NCBI GenBank assembly: GCA_963747315.1
Contig: CAVVEQ010000013.1
Coordinates: 62,001 to 126,000, forward strand
DNA length: 64,000 nucleotides
Reading direction: 5' to 3'
Source: CAVVEQ01 sp963747315
GTDB lineage: Bacteria; Chloroflexota; Anaerolineae; Anaerolineales; Anaerolineaceae
Position numbers and translations under genes: made by a program. Positions 16,913-26,432 of the stretch are shown here, piece after piece. The notes below the pieces were generated by a model, which saw only the letters and a program-made list of their open reading frames with translations, searched no databases and was not told the origin of the DNA. Positions within the stretch are counted from its first letter, which is position 1; each line of letters begins with the position of its first letter.

Positions 16913-18404
16913 TCGCCACCTCCTTCGCGCCACTCATCATCAATCCGAGAGTTTCCACTGTGGCCTCATCGCAAGGCAGGATCCCAACGATTCGACCCTC
17001 ATAGATCACAGCAATCCGATCCGAGAGGCTGCGGATCTCCTCCAGGTCTTCGGAGATCAACAGCAATGCCGCCCCCCGATCTCGCTGTTCGATCAATTTA
17101 TTTCGGACGTATTCCGTAGCACCAATATCCAGCCCGCGGGTGGGCTGAGCAGCGATGATCATCCGTGGCTGGGTGTGAAGCGCCCGTGCCAGGATCACCT
17201 TTTGCATGTTGCCACCGGAAAGTTTCCGGGTCTGGATCGTGGGCGTTGCCTTGATCTGGTATTCTTTGATCATCGCTTCCGCGTGGTTTTTGATCTTTTT
17301 TCGATCCAGCATTCCATTTTTTAGAAAATCATCCAACCTTTCGAGGGCCAGGTTTTCGGCAACGGTCATCTCGCCAACGACCCCGGCGTGCCGATCTTCG
17401 GGAATTCGCCCAACACCGGCTTTGGAGATGGATTGCGGGTCGAGGTGGGTGATATCCTGATCGCCGAGGGTGACCTTACCGGATTCCGGTTTAAGAGTTC
17501 CGGAAAGAACGCTGGCGAGTTCAGCCTGTCCATTTCCGGATACCCCCGCCAACCCCAGGATCTCGCCTTCACAGACCTCGAGCGAGACATCCTTAAGTGC
17601 CAATAGACCTTTTTTATCCTTTGCGGTTATGTTTTGGATTTTCAATAATGGCTTACCGCTGCAGACCTCGCTATATCGTTGAACGCCAAATGTCTCCCTG
17701 CCGACCATCATCTTGGCCAGGGAGCGTTCGTCCGTGTTCTTTTTATCGACCGTGCCGATGCACTTGCCATCGCGCAGAACCGTGATCCGGTCGGAAATTG
17801 TCATCACCTCAAAAAGTTTATGGCTGATAAAGATGACCGATAAACCACCCTCCCGCAAGCGCTTGAGGGTTTCAAAAAGGGCATCCACTTCCTGCGGAAC
17901 AAGTACTGCCGTTGGCTCGTCCATGATCAAGACGTTGATGTTGCGGTACAAGGCTTTAAGGATCTCCACCCGCTGCCTTTCGCCAACTGAAAGATGGCGG
18001 ACAAGCGTGGTGGATTTGATATCAATGCCATACTTTTTCGCGGCATCATCCACCTTTTTATTTACCAGGCTCGGGTCAAGCCTCATTCCAGGGTTGAATC
18101 CGAGCACCACGTTTTCAGCAACGGTCAGGGGAGGCACCAGGGTGAAATGCTGCGAGACCATCCCGATACCATAGGTAATTGCATCCTTTGGAGAATGAAT
18201 TTGTACGGGTTTACCGTTTACCCGTACCTCACCCGAATCGGCCTTATACAAACCGTAGAGGATGCGCATCAGAGTAGTTTTCCCTGCGCCGTTCTCTCCC
18301 AGCAATGCGTGGACCTCACCTTGTCTGAGCTCAAAATCCACTTTGTTATTTGCGATCAACGATCCGAATTGTTTGGTGATGCCCAGCATCTGGACAGCGT
18401 CCAT
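16902..18404 (-). CDS. Nucleoside-type ABC importer ATPase (two ABC domains)
   Basis: A 500-residue fused double ATPase. Domain 1 has Walker A GENGAGKTT (about 35-43), signature LSVGERQRVEILKAL and Walker B LIMDEPTAVL. Domain 2 has a degenerate Walker A (GVSGNGQAELASVL, no Lys) but signature LSGGNMQKVILARAL, as usual for RbsA/YufO proteins, where only one site hydrolyses ATP. It energises the two permeases downstream. A stem-loop separates it from the binding-protein gene upstream, probably adjusting stoichiometry. Confidence 0.93.
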   Translation of the reverse strand: MDAVQMLGITKQFGSLIANNKVDFELRQGEVHALLGENGAGKTTLMRILYGLYKADSGEVRVNGKPVQIHSPKDAITYGIGMVSQHFTLVPPLTVAENVVLGFNPGMRLDPSLVNKKVDDAAKKYGIDIKSTTLVRHLSVGERQRVEILKALYRNINVLIMDEPTAVLVPQEVDALFETLKRLREGGLSVIFISHKLFEVMTISDRITVLRDGKCIGTVDKKNTDERSLAKMMVGRETFGVQRYSEVCSGKPLLKIQNITAKDKKGLLALKDVSLEVCEGEILGLAGVSGNGQAELASVLSGTLKPESGKVTLGDQDITHLDPQSISKAGVGRIPEDRHAGVVGEMTVAENLALERLDDFLKNGMLDRKKIKNHAEAMIKEYQIKATPTIQTRKLSGGNMQKVILARALHTQPRMIIAAQPTRGLDIGATEYVRNKLIEQRDRGAALLLISEDLEEIRSLSDRIAVIYEGRIVGILPCDEATVETLGLMMSGAKEVANEA

Positions 18405-18443
18405 TAAACCTCCAAAAAATCGAAAAATCAGATAAGTGCAATT

Positions 18444-18473
18444 GGCTCCTGCAGGGTTTCCCCTACAGGAGCC
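18444..18473 (-). promoter_or_regulatory. Intercistronic stem-loop between binding protein and ATPase
   Basis: GGCTCCTGCAGGG and CCCTACAGGAGCC form a 13-bp stem with one mismatch around TTTC and no downstream U-run on the minus strand. Such loops behind binding-protein genes typically stabilise the upstream mRNA or reduce read-through. Confidence 0.65.
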
Positions 18474-18494
18474 ATGAATTGATGATCGATCTAC

Positions 18495-19518
18495 TTAATT
18501 GACGGGTTGCGGCTGGGCTTCATCGATATCGACGCGGAACAAGCCCTGCTGGATTTGCTTCAAGGTTTCCTGAACCAAGGCGAGGGTTTCGGGCGGGATC
18601 TTGCTGTCATTCCCGTGGTAGTCGGCCAGTGATGCGCCGCCTTTGCCCATCATGCTGAAGTCTTTCAGGTCCTGGGCGGTCCATGCGCCGGCAGCGACCT
18701 GCTTGAGCACGAATTCAACGGTCGGATCCATGTTCCAGACTGGACCAGTGAGGACATTCTCGGGGGCGATGGAGTTCTGATCGCTCATATTCCCGAATGC
18801 GTACAGGCCTTTTTCCTGGGCGACCTCGATCACACCAAACCGTTCCGCATAGAGGACATCCGCGCCTGCGTCAACCTGGGCCAGTGCGGCTTCCTTGGCG
18901 GCAGCCGGATCAAACCAGCTGTTGATGAAGGAAACCAGCACCTGGGCATCCGGGTTGGTTTTCTTCGCGCCAGCGATGAAGGCATTTACCAGGCGGTTGA
19001 CTTCCGGTACCGGAACGCCGCCGACAACGCCAATCTTGTTGGACTTGGTCATGGCACCGGCGATCATACCGCTCAGGTAAGCAGGCTCGTGGATCCAGTT
19101 ATCGAAGACCGAGAGGTTGGGCTCGGAGGGACCGAAACCGGAACCAAAGACGAAAGCGATCTCGGGGAACTGGGCAGCCACGCGGCGGACAGCTTCTTCA
19201 TTGCCGAATGCATCCCCAAAGATGATATCGGGTTTCTGCTGGGTGGCAACCTCGGTGAGGATGCGCTCCATATCACCGGAGTAGCCAATGGCATCCTGCT
19301 TGGTGTATTCGATCTCACCAGCATCCGCAGCTTTTGTCAGCGCTGCATGGATGACACCATCCCACGGTTCTTCAATCGCGGTGGCATACGCCCCAAAGAC
19401 TTTCAAGCTTCCCGGGGGTTTCCGGAGCTGCTTCCGGAGCGGCGGCCGGTGCGGCGCATGCCGCAAGAAGGCCGATCACCAGGATTGAAACCATCATAAG
19501 GCTAATCAATTTTTTCAT
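18495..19518 (-). CDS. BMP-family (nucleoside-binding) lipoprotein, frameshifted near N-terminus
   Basis: Extracytoplasmic binding protein of the BMP/PnrA family, which captures nucleosides or related compounds. The start at 19518 gives a signal peptide MKKLISLMMVSILVIGLLAA with lipobox Cys. After the Ala/Pro-rich linker one extra base near the C5/G5 run at about 19407-19412 breaks the frame. The downstream frame reads LKVFGAYATAIEEPWDGVIH and continues to 18495 with the family patterns IIFGDAFGNEEAV, FVFGSGFGPSEPNL and KIGVVGGVPVPEVNR. AACGAGGAG precedes the start. It is first of the importer genes, about 94 bp after the Mo-hydroxylase. Confidence 0.92.
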
Positions 19519-19611
19519 TTCGTTCTCTCCTCGTTAGATTTTTTTTGCACAATAAACCGAAGAAAATCAGAGTTGATACCTGCGACCACCTCCTCTCATT
19601 TGGGACTCAAT

Positions 19612-22395
19612 TTATCTTTTACTCAGCGCTTCCTTTACTCTATCAGGATCGGCTGGAAGATTCCGGATCCGCACACCGGTGGCATTGTAGATCGCGTTCA
19701 ATATTGCAGGAGCGGTGGCCATGGAAGGTGCCTCAGCAAAACCTTTCACTCCCTCCGGTCCATCGGGATGCGGCACTTCCACCACTACCGGGATGATCTC
19801 GGGGGTCATATCGGCAGAAGGGATGCGGCACTTGCCGAGCGTATTGGTCAGGTTAATGCCATTTTCGGTAAGGTAATGCTCGGAGAGGGCGAATCCCAAT
19901 CCCATCACCACGCCGCCCTGGATCTGCGAGACCACCGCGTCGTAGTTCAACACCTTTCCTACATCATTAGCGGAGATGACCTTAAGTACCTGCACTTCGC
20001 CTGTAGCTTCGTCCACTTCGACGATGGCGACCTGGGTGTTATAGGCATAACAGTAATGGGTGACCATGGATTTGAACGCTGCGGTTCCGATCCGACTCTT
20101 TTCACCAACAGGGTGCATTTGAACAGTATCCTGTGGGGTGTACCGTTTTTCCACCACGAATTTCTTTCCCAGTTTGCTAATCTCTACCGATTCCCCGTTC
20201 TGCGTGTTAACAAGCTTGTCGTCCACCAATTTCACCTCAGAGGGAGCGCATCCCAGGTGGTCGGCTGCGCGCGAGGTGATCTCTTCCTTCAGCGCCTGGG
20301 CAGCCATTACCACGGCTTTTCCAGTCAGGTAGGTCTGGCGGGAGGCAGTGGTGGGTCCTGTGGGGGGGGTGATAGCGGTATCCGGACCGGTGATGGTAAT
20401 TTTTTCGGCAGGCACATCCAGTTCGTTCATGACGAGTTTCATCAGACCCACTTTTGAGCCCTGTCCGTATTCGTGTTGGGAGTGCTTCAGATCAACGATG
20501 CCATCCGGATGGAGCTCAACGATCGCTCCGGAACTCTCTGGAATTCCGTGACCGAATCCGATGTTCTTGACCGCGCAGCCAACCCCGTAGCCGACTTTTT
20601 TTCCGGGTTTGGGCGCGGGGATCTCGGTTTCCTTGAACTTATCCCAGGCTGCCTGGATGGTCTCCTTGATCGAAACCACCCCGGGGGTCATGATGTGGTC
20701 GGAAGCGGTGGGAAGGCCGATATCCAGGGCGTTGATCATCCGGATCTCAAAGGGGTCGATCCCCAATTTCTCGGCCATGCGGTCCATGTTCTGTTCAAGC
20801 GCGGAAGCGATCTGGTTGACGCCAAAACCGCGCATCGCACCGGAGGGAACATTGTTTGTGTACCAGGCTTTACCGTTGACGTTCAGGTTGGGAATGTAGT
20901 ACGGCCCGGCGCTGAAAACGACTGTGTTCTCCAGGATGTCCATGCCCAGCATGCAGTAGATACCGGTATCCAGGACAATCCTGGCTTCAAGCGCAAGCAC
21001 CTTTCCATTTTCATCCGCGCCAGTTTTGAAGTACATCCAGGCCGGATGGCGCTTTTGGTGCACCCGCAGGGATTCCTCGCGGGTGAGGACCATCTTGACA
21101 GGACGCTTTGTCTTTAAGGCACCCAGCGCGAGGTATTGCTGCAGGATCATATCCTCTTTGGCACCGAAAGCGCCGCCGATGGGATTCTCCCGCACGCGGA
21201 TCTTTTCCTCCGGGAGCGCCAGGATCTCCGAAAGCTGGGTGCGGTCATCAAAAACGCACTGCGAGCCTATCCGGATCTCAACGCCGCCATCCTCCAAGGG
21301 GAAACCCAATCCGGATTCCGGTTCCATGAATCCGTGCTCGATGGCAGGGGTGGTGTAATTATCCTCCACGACCACTGCGCATTTCCTGAAAGCATCTTCC
21401 ACATCTCCGCGGACGATGCTCACCTCGTGCAATAAATTTCCCTTTTCATGTAGCTTTGGTGCATCCGGGCGGGCGGCTTCCTCGGGGGTAAAGACACCCT
21501 GGAGCACCTCGTAATCCACGACGATCTTTTCGAGAGCAGCGTTGGCGATCTCAAGGCTCTCGGCGAAAACCGCTGCGACCCCATCCCCGATGTATTTCAC
21601 CAGATCCGAGGCGATGGCGACCTGGTCGCGGATGACCTGACCGCACTGGTTTTTTCCGGGAATATCTTTCGCGGTGATGACTGTAACCACGCCCGGCATC
21701 GCTTCAGCAGCGGAGGTGTCGATGCTGTGGATGCGGGCATAGGGATGAGCTGACCAGAGGATCCGGCCGTGCAGCATGCCTTCCACACGCATGTCATCCC
21801 CGTACTGAAGCTCTCCGGTTACCCGGCTGCGGGCATCGGAATTCTTCATGGATTTGCTGATCACTTCCGGCGTTTTCGGTTCAGGCGGGATCAATTCCGG
21901 GTTGGCGGTCCATTTTGCACCGAGCTGGATGGCTTCAATTATCTTAACGTAACCAGTGCAGCGGCAATGGTTCTTGTTTTTTGTGAGGTGGGTTTTAATC
22001 TCCTCCGCGGTGGGGTTCGGATTTTCATTCAATAAACCCTTGGCGGACATGATCATACCGGGCGTGCAGAAACCGCATTGGACTGCCCCGGCATGCATGA
22101 ACGCACGCTGGAGTGGGTGCAGACTGCCATTGGCGGTGAGATGCTCGATCGTTTCCACTTCCGTACCGGCTACTCGAGGCATTTTCACCAGGCAGGCACG
22201 CTGCGCTTTTCCGTTTATCAGGACGGTACAGGCTCCACAATGACCTGTCGAACAACCATTCTTTGTCCCTGTCTTTTTGAGATCATCGCGCAGGAAGCGC
22301 AGAAGCATCTGGTTTTCCGGGACTTCCGCAGAGACCTCCTGACCGTTAAGTTTAAATTTTACCGGGATCAATTTAACAGTAATATCTTCGGTCAC
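19612..22395 (-). CDS. Molybdenum hydroxylase: fused 2Fe-2S and molybdopterin subunits (xanthine dehydrogenase family)
   Basis: A 927-residue oxidoreductase. The plant-type [2Fe-2S] cluster uses Cys48, 53, 56 and 68, and the second cluster uses Cys107, 110, 144 and 146. From about residue 185 the aldehyde-oxidase a/b and Mo-binding domains follow (GGAFGAKEDMILQQYLALG, SGAMRGFGVNQIASALEQN) and end with GFAEAPSMATAPAILNA, whose Glu fits the catalytic position. There is no FAD domain, so electrons must leave by another partner, as in Mop-type aldehyde oxidoreductase. Placement between a deaminase-like gene and a nucleoside importer suggests a purine/pyrimidine hydroxylase, though an aldehyde substrate is possible. 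Confidence 0.88.
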   Translation of the reverse strand: MTEDITVKLIPVKFKLNGQEVSAEVPENQMLLRFLRDDLKKTGTKNGCSTGHCGACTVLINGKAQRACLVKMPRVAGTEVETIEHLTANGSLHPLQRAFMHAGAVQCGFCTPGMIMSAKGLLNENPNPTAEEIKTHLTKNKNHCRCTGYVKIIEAIQLGAKWTANPELIPPEPKTPEVISKSMKNSDARSRVTGELQYGDDMRVEGMLHGRILWSAHPYARIHSIDTSAAEAMPGVVTVITAKDIPGKNQCGQVIRDQVAIASDLVKYIGDGVAAVFAESLEIANAALEKIVVDYEVLQGVFTPEEAARPDAPKLHEKGNLLHEVSIVRGDVEDAFRKCAVVVEDNYTTPAIEHGFMEPESGLGFPLEDGGVEIRIGSQCVFDDRTQLSEILALPEEKIRVRENPIGGAFGAKEDMILQQYLALGALKTKRPVKMVLTREESLRVHQKRHPAWMYFKTGADENGKVLALEARIVLDTGIYCMLGMDILENTVVFSAGPYYIPNLNVNGKAWYTNNVPSGAMRGFGVNQIASALEQNMDRMAEKLGIDPFEIRMINALDIGLPTASDHIMTPGVVSIKETIQAAWDKFKETEIPAPKPGKKVGYGVGCAVKNIGFGHGIPESSGAIVELHPDGIVDLKHSQHEYGQGSKVGLMKLVMNELDVPAEKITITGPDTAITPPTGPTTASRQTYLTGKAVVMAAQALKEEITSRAADHLGCAPSEVKLVDDKLVNTQNGESVEISKLGKKFVVEKRYTPQDTVQMHPVGEKSRIGTAAFKSMVTHYCYAYNTQVAIVEVDEATGEVQVLKVISANDVGKVLNYDAVVSQIQGGVVMGLGFALSEHYLTENGINLTNTLGKCRIPSADMTPEIIPVVVEVPHPDGPEGVKGFAEAPSMATAPAILNAIYNATGVRIRNLPADPDRVKEALSKR

Positions 22396-22405
22396 AGCAA
22401 CATCC

Positions 22406-23644
22406 TTATTCGGGGAAAGCGATTTGTTTCATTTTTTCGCGATCGACCAATTGCCCGTGGCTGATCACGTACGCAGGCGCTTCGTGGAAGCGGAAGGCTT
22501 CCAGCACATTGGGCTGATCGAGAACCACCAGGTTGGCCGTCTTCCCGACTTCCAGACCAAAATCATGAACATTGATGCACCTGGCCGGATTGGTGGTGAT
22601 CATATCGTAAAGGATCTCCATATCCGAGGCGGTGGTGAACCAAAGAAGGTGGGAAGCCAGGAACCCGACTTCGAGCATGTTGTTACGTCCGTATGGGTAG
22701 TAGGCATCGGAGATATCATCCTGCCCGAGGCAGACCAGGTTACCGTTTTCCAGCATTTCGCGTACCCTCAGGTGCAGCGGCCCGGTCTGAGGATCTGTGA
22801 CCATGCCCATGCGAGCCTTCTTCAGGATCGCGGAGAGCTTCTGCACGTATGGTGTGGGATAAAGAGCCATCGCGCGAGCGTGGTGTGCCAATGCACGGCC
22901 TTCCCAACCGACGCGGATGGCTTCCAGTGCCATAACTTCGATGGAACGCAGCCCTGGATCCCCGGCATCATCCACAAGCATTGAGACATCCTTGTTATAT
23001 TTCTTGGCCAATTCAAAGATCACCCGTACGTGCTCCTTAATGGCATCGTCGGTGAATTCGATCCAGGGGATACCACCGGCGACGTCGGAACCAAGTTTCA
23101 TCGCCTGGTCCATCAATTCGGTCGCGCCGGGTTCGCGGACGATGCCGTCCTGGGCGAAAGCCACAACCTGGATATCCACAATACCCTTAAACTCCTCGCG
23201 GGCTTTGATCAATGCCTTGGCACCTTCAAGCTTGGCCTTTGAATCCACATCCGCGAAGGCGCGAATGTGAGTGTTGCCATAGATCGCGGCCTGCGCAACA
23301 GCTTTGCGCACATTCTTGATGATCCATTTTTCGTCATATTGGTCTTTGACTTTGGCAGCCAGTTCAATCGCGGTCATGGCTTTGCCCATATCTGCCCCGT
23401 GGTAATCTTTCAATGCTGCTTCATCCATCATCATCAAGGTGTACACCTTGCAAAGGTGCAGATGGGTGTTGACATAGGATTCAGTGACAAGTTTTTTCTT
23501 CGCATCCAATTCCAGTTTTCCGGTTCTTTCCGTTTTCTCTGCGATCTCCACGATCTTTCCCCCGGAAATACCGATATTGAATAGTGTTTCGCCCTTATTG
23601 CGAAGTCGTGCTTGCTTAATAAGGATATCAAATTGCTCAGCCAT
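22406..23644 (-). CDS. Amidohydrolase, cytosine-deaminase-like
   Basis: 412 residues from ATG 23644, chosen for the CAGGAG site upstream. It is a TIM-barrel amidohydrolase. The first metal motif is NTHLHLCK (HxH), followed by VVAFAQDGIVREPGATELMD and DDAGDPGLRSIEVMALEAI in the place of the CodA HxDE region. Next come a His pair LAHHARA and the metal Asp in CLGQDDISDAYYPYG. The C-terminal composite-domain strand NLVVLDQPNVLEAF closes the family pattern. It probably deaminates or hydrolyses a cyclic amidine or nucleobase. It is first gene of the minus-strand operon with the Mo-hydroxylase 10 bp downstream. Exact substrate unknown. Confidence 0.82.
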   Translation of the reverse strand: MAEQFDILIKQARLRNKGETLFNIGISGGKIVEIAEKTERTGKLELDAKKKLVTESYVNTHLHLCKVYTLMMMDEAALKDYHGADMGKAMTAIELAAKVKDQYDEKWIIKNVRKAVAQAAIYGNTHIRAFADVDSKAKLEGAKALIKAREEFKGIVDIQVVAFAQDGIVREPGATELMDQAMKLGSDVAGGIPWIEFTDDAIKEHVRVIFELAKKYNKDVSMLVDDAGDPGLRSIEVMALEAIRVGWEGRALAHHARAMALYPTPYVQKLSAILKKARMGMVTDPQTGPLHLRVREMLENGNLVCLGQDDISDAYYPYGRNNMLEVGFLASHLLWFTTASDMEILYDMITTNPARCINVHDFGLEVGKTANLVVLDQPNVLEAFRFHEAPAYVISHGQLVDREKMKQIAFPE

Positions 23645-23693
23645 CTTATGCTCCTGTCGAGGTTTTGGAATTTTCGAAGAACTTTGCTTAATC

Positions 23694-23727
23694 ATTATAG
23701 AGAATTTTGGGTTGAATACAATATAAT
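23694..23727. promoter_or_regulatory. Overlapping divergent promoters (deaminase operon / cbiX)
   Basis: Minus strand: TATAAT at 23694-23699 with TTGTAT 16 bp further (23716-23721). Plus strand: TATAAT at 23722-23727 with no good -35. The closeness implies mutual interference or one shared regulator. Confidence 0.6.
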
Positions 23728-23829
23728 CTGATGAAATGCCGGAAAATCAGAACGAATATCATAATGTCCATACAAACCCCCGGATAGTATGTTAAATAAT
23801 CACCGGTTACTTGGCAAAGGAGCTCAAAA

Positions 23830-24343
23830 TTGAATACACATGTGATATTGGCGACGCACGGATCACCTCCGCGGGATTTCCCCCCAGAACGATCTGGGTG
23901 AGTTCTTTGCGCTGCACGCCCGCTTGGGACACGATAAAAATGCAAACAATCCGGCTTTTAACCGGTACGATGAGTTGGAGAAGAAGATGCGTGCCTGGCA
24001 GCGGACTCCACAAAACGACCCTTTTTATACAGCATCGTTGGAATTGGCATCGCTCATGGAAAAATATTTGCAATTGCCTGTTTTCACTGCTTTCAATGAA
24101 TTTTGTGCACCAACAATTTCAGAAGCAATGGATAACTCCGCCGAGATGGGTGCCGAAAAAGTGATCGTAGTCACCTCCATGCTGACCCGCGGGGGGGAGC
24201 ATGCCGAGGTGGATATTCGCGAAGCGGTGCAGAATGCCCGCCGGAATTATCCGGACATCGAGTTCCTTTTCGCTTTCCCGTTCCCGGCAAAGGATATCGC
24301 CCGCTTCCTGTCCGAGCAGGTGAAGAACATCAATTCTGTATGA
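23830..24343 (+). CDS. CbiX/SirB-like sirohydrochlorin chelatase family protein (frameshifted)
   Basis: TTG at 23830, 8 bp after AAAGGAG, opens with NTHVILATHGSPPRDFP, the chelatase N-terminus with the metal-binding His. The frame is broken in a C6 run (about 23880-23885). Dropping one C continues QNDLGEFFALHARLGHDKNA and the long frame to 24343. The C-terminal half has GAEKVIVVTSMLTRGGEHAEVDI, where H is the second conserved ligand. CbiX proteins insert Co, Ni or Fe into sirohydrochlorin. A siroheme or cobalamin role is plausible; siroheme would fit the adjacent sulfur genes, but this is inference. Confidence 0.8.
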
Positions 24344-24377
24344 AAGCCTTGGAAGATTAGAGTTTTCAAATTCCCCC

Positions 24378-24429
24378 TTGAAAAATAAAAGATTTTGCTT
24401 ATAATCATATATGGATAAATGCATATATG
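24378..24429 (+). promoter_or_regulatory. arsR promoter with operator-like repeats
   Basis: TTGAAA (24378-24383), a 16-bp spacer and TATAAT (24400-24405) are followed at once by CATATATG at 24406-24413 and again at 24422-24429, with a partial CATAT at 24438. The self-palindromic repeats, 16 bp apart and covering the transcription start, look like an ArsR-family operator for autoregulation. Confidence 0.65.
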
Positions 24430-24463
24430 AATATAAACATATCTTTATTTGAAATATACAGTC

Positions 24464-24823
24464 ATGACCGATAACCTGCGTGAAGAGGTTGTGCGCATGC
24501 ACGCCCAGTTATGCAGCGGTATATCCGATCCCAACCGGATCCTGATCATTTACAACCTGGCGGACAGCCCGAAATGCGTGAATGAAATCGCAAGTACCCT
24601 GGAGCTATCGCAGCCATCCGTTTCACGCCATCTTAAGATCATGCGCGATTGCGGCATTGTGCGTGCATCGCGTGAAGGCCAATCTGTGATTTATAGCCTT
24701 GCCGATCGTCGGATTATTCAAGCCCTGGATATTCTACGGAAAGTCCTCGCCGATTCACTCACTGGTCAAGCTGCCTTGATCACAAATGATTCCTCAAACC
24801 AAAACTCACGGAGTAACGCATGA
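24464..24823 (+). CDS. ArsR-family winged-helix transcriptional regulator
   Basis: About 119 residues. The helix-turn-helix is clear: KCVNEIASTLELSQPSVSRHL with the following IMRDCGIVRASREGQSVIY wing. Cysteines occur at three places (MHAQLCSG, SPKCVNE, MRDCGIV), so thiol or persulfide sensing is possible; Cys in the recognition region recalls sulfur-responsive ArsR proteins (SqrR/BigR type), but the spacing was not tested. ATG 24464 is preferred to an upstream in-frame ATG at 24449. It overlaps the next gene by 4 bp, so it is first in the sulfur cassette and probably represses it through the CATATATG repeats. Confidence 0.88.
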   Translation: MTDNLREEVVRMHAQLCSGISDPNRILIIYNLADSPKCVNEIASTLELSQPSVSRHLKIMRDCGIVRASREGQSVIYSLADRRIIQALDILRKVLADSLTGQAALITNDSSNQNSRSNA

Positions 24824-26068
24824 AGCAATTCCTGATCCTCGGTGCCGGCACTGCCGGGACCATGCTGGTAAGCCGAATTATCAGAAAGTTGGATAAAAGA
24901 GAATGGAAGATCACGATCGTCGAGAAGGAACAGAACCACTATTACCAACCGGGTTTTCTCTTTGTGCCCTTTGGTATTTATAAGCCCAGTGATACCTTTA
25001 AACCCAACCGGAAATATATCCCTTCCGGGGTGGAATTCATTAGTTCAGAGATCGATTCCATCGATCCGGATGCCAACAAAGTAACGCTGGTGAAGGATAA
25101 ACAGGTCATTCATTATGATTACCTTGTGATCGCCACCGGTTCCACCATCCGCCCTGCGGAAACCGAAGGATTGCTGGATGGGGGCTGGCGCAAGAATATC
25201 TTCGATTTTTACACGCTAGAAGGCGCTGACTGCGCTTGGCAAATTCCTGGAAAACTGGCAGGGTGGGAGGCTGGTCGTCAATATTGCCGAGATGCCGATA
25301 AAATGCCCGGTCGCACCGCTTGAATTCATTTTCGTTGCAGACTGGTTCTTCACGAAAAAAGGGATACGCGATAAGGTGGAGTTGATTTATGCCACCCCGT
25401 TGCCCGGAGCTTTTACCAAACCCAAAGCTTCTGCGATGCTCGGTAATTTGATGGAAAAAAAGAACATCAAAGTTGAAGCTCGATTTTGCCATCAGCGATG
25501 TCGATGCCAGCAGCAACGAGATCCATTCCTACGATGGTCGCGGGATCGGGTATGACCTGCTTGTCTCCACCCCTGTCAATATGGGCGCTCCGGTGATCGA
25601 ACGTTCGGGCATTGGCGACGACCTCAATTTCGTGCCAACCGATAAATTCACCCTTCAATCGAAAAACTGGCAGAATGTGTTTGTTCTGGGAGATGCTAGC
25701 AATATTCCTGCCTCAAAAGCCGGAGCCGTGGCGCATTTTTCCGTGGGTGTGGCTCTGGAAAATATTCTCGCTCACATTGAAGGTATGGAGATGCCCGGAA
25801 AATTCGATGGGCACGCCAACTGTTTCATTGAAACCGGTTTCAATAAAGCCAGCCTGATCGATTTCAATTATGATGTTGAACCCTTACCCGGAACTTATCC
25901 CACTCCCTGTTCTTGGCCCGATGAAACTCCTGGGCGAATCAGTGCATCAACCACTGGGGTAAGCTGGGATTCCGGTACATGTACTGGGAAATTCTCATGC
26001 GGGGCTGGGGAGTACCGTTACCGGAGAAGTTGAGCATGACCGGGAAAAAAATTGGATTGATCCGGTAA
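24820..26068 (+). CDS. FAD-dependent sulfide:quinone-oxidoreductase-like protein (multiple frameshifts)
   Basis: The N-terminal Rossmann fold reads FLILGAGTAGTMLVSRI, followed by YYQPGFLFVPFG and DYLVIATGSTIRP. After shifts near 25270 and 25470 the frames continue through KCPVAPLEFIFVADWFF (the conserved Cys of SQR-type flavoproteins) and NVFVLGDASNIPASKAGAVA (FAD-binding). Past about 25905 two more shifts lead to GKLGFRYMYWEILMRGWG and a stop at 26068. The full chain would be about 415 residues, normal for type III SQR-like enzymes. It likely passes electrons from sulfide or persulfide to quinone at the membrane face. At least four frame changes make the exact sequence uncertain. Confidence 0.82.
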
Positions 26069-26107
26069 AATACCGGTAAAAAAATATCTACGATGAAGGA
26101 GTAAAAA

Positions 26108-26414
26108 ATGGCTGATGTGCTTGCGAATGTAAAGTTTGATGCAGAAGGTTACATGGAAGACGCTTCCGCCTGGAATGAAAAGGTTGCCGAAGCGATTGCT
26201 GCAAAGGAAGGCGTGAAATTGACCGACCGTTCCTGGGTGGTGATCAAGTACTGCCGCAGATACCTTTGAAAAAACCGGTGAAGCCCCCTCGCTCCGCAAT
26301 ATCACCAAGAACACCGACGTGCAGACCAAGGAGCTCTACGAGCTTTTTCCGGGCGGACCCGGAAAACTGGCTGCCAAGGTCTCTGGCCTGAAAAAACCCA
26401 CCGGTTGTATATAA
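26108..26414 (+). CDS. TusE/DsrC-family sulfur-carrier protein (single-Cys, frameshifted)
   Basis: ATG 26108 after AAGGAG. The first frame gives ADVLANVKFDAEGYMEDASA and TDRSWVVIKYC. One extra base near 26252 moves to a frame with EKTGEAPSLRNITKNTDV and the C-terminal arm GLKKPTGCI. About 101 residues when repaired. The penultimate Cys of DsrC/TusE is kept, but the residue 11 before it is Ala, so the second redox Cys of true DsrC is missing. It should therefore act as a persulfide carrier of TusE type rather than in DsrAB-linked sulfite reduction. It sits between the SQR-like gene and DsrE2. Confidence 0.88.
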
Positions 26415-26432
26415 TTAAAGAAGGAGAATAAG

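Noticed and set aside
16933..16933. Upstream start of the first nucleoside permease at 16933
   Set aside because: The extra residues ARRRWR lie inside the ATPase gene and no homologous N-terminus of this type is expected; ATG 16912 fits the family.
26252..26276. In-frame TGA in the TusE-like gene as a selenocysteine codon, given the tRNA-Sec in the window
   Set aside because: The family sequence continues in the next frame, not in the same frame after TGA. It is a frameshift, not recoding.
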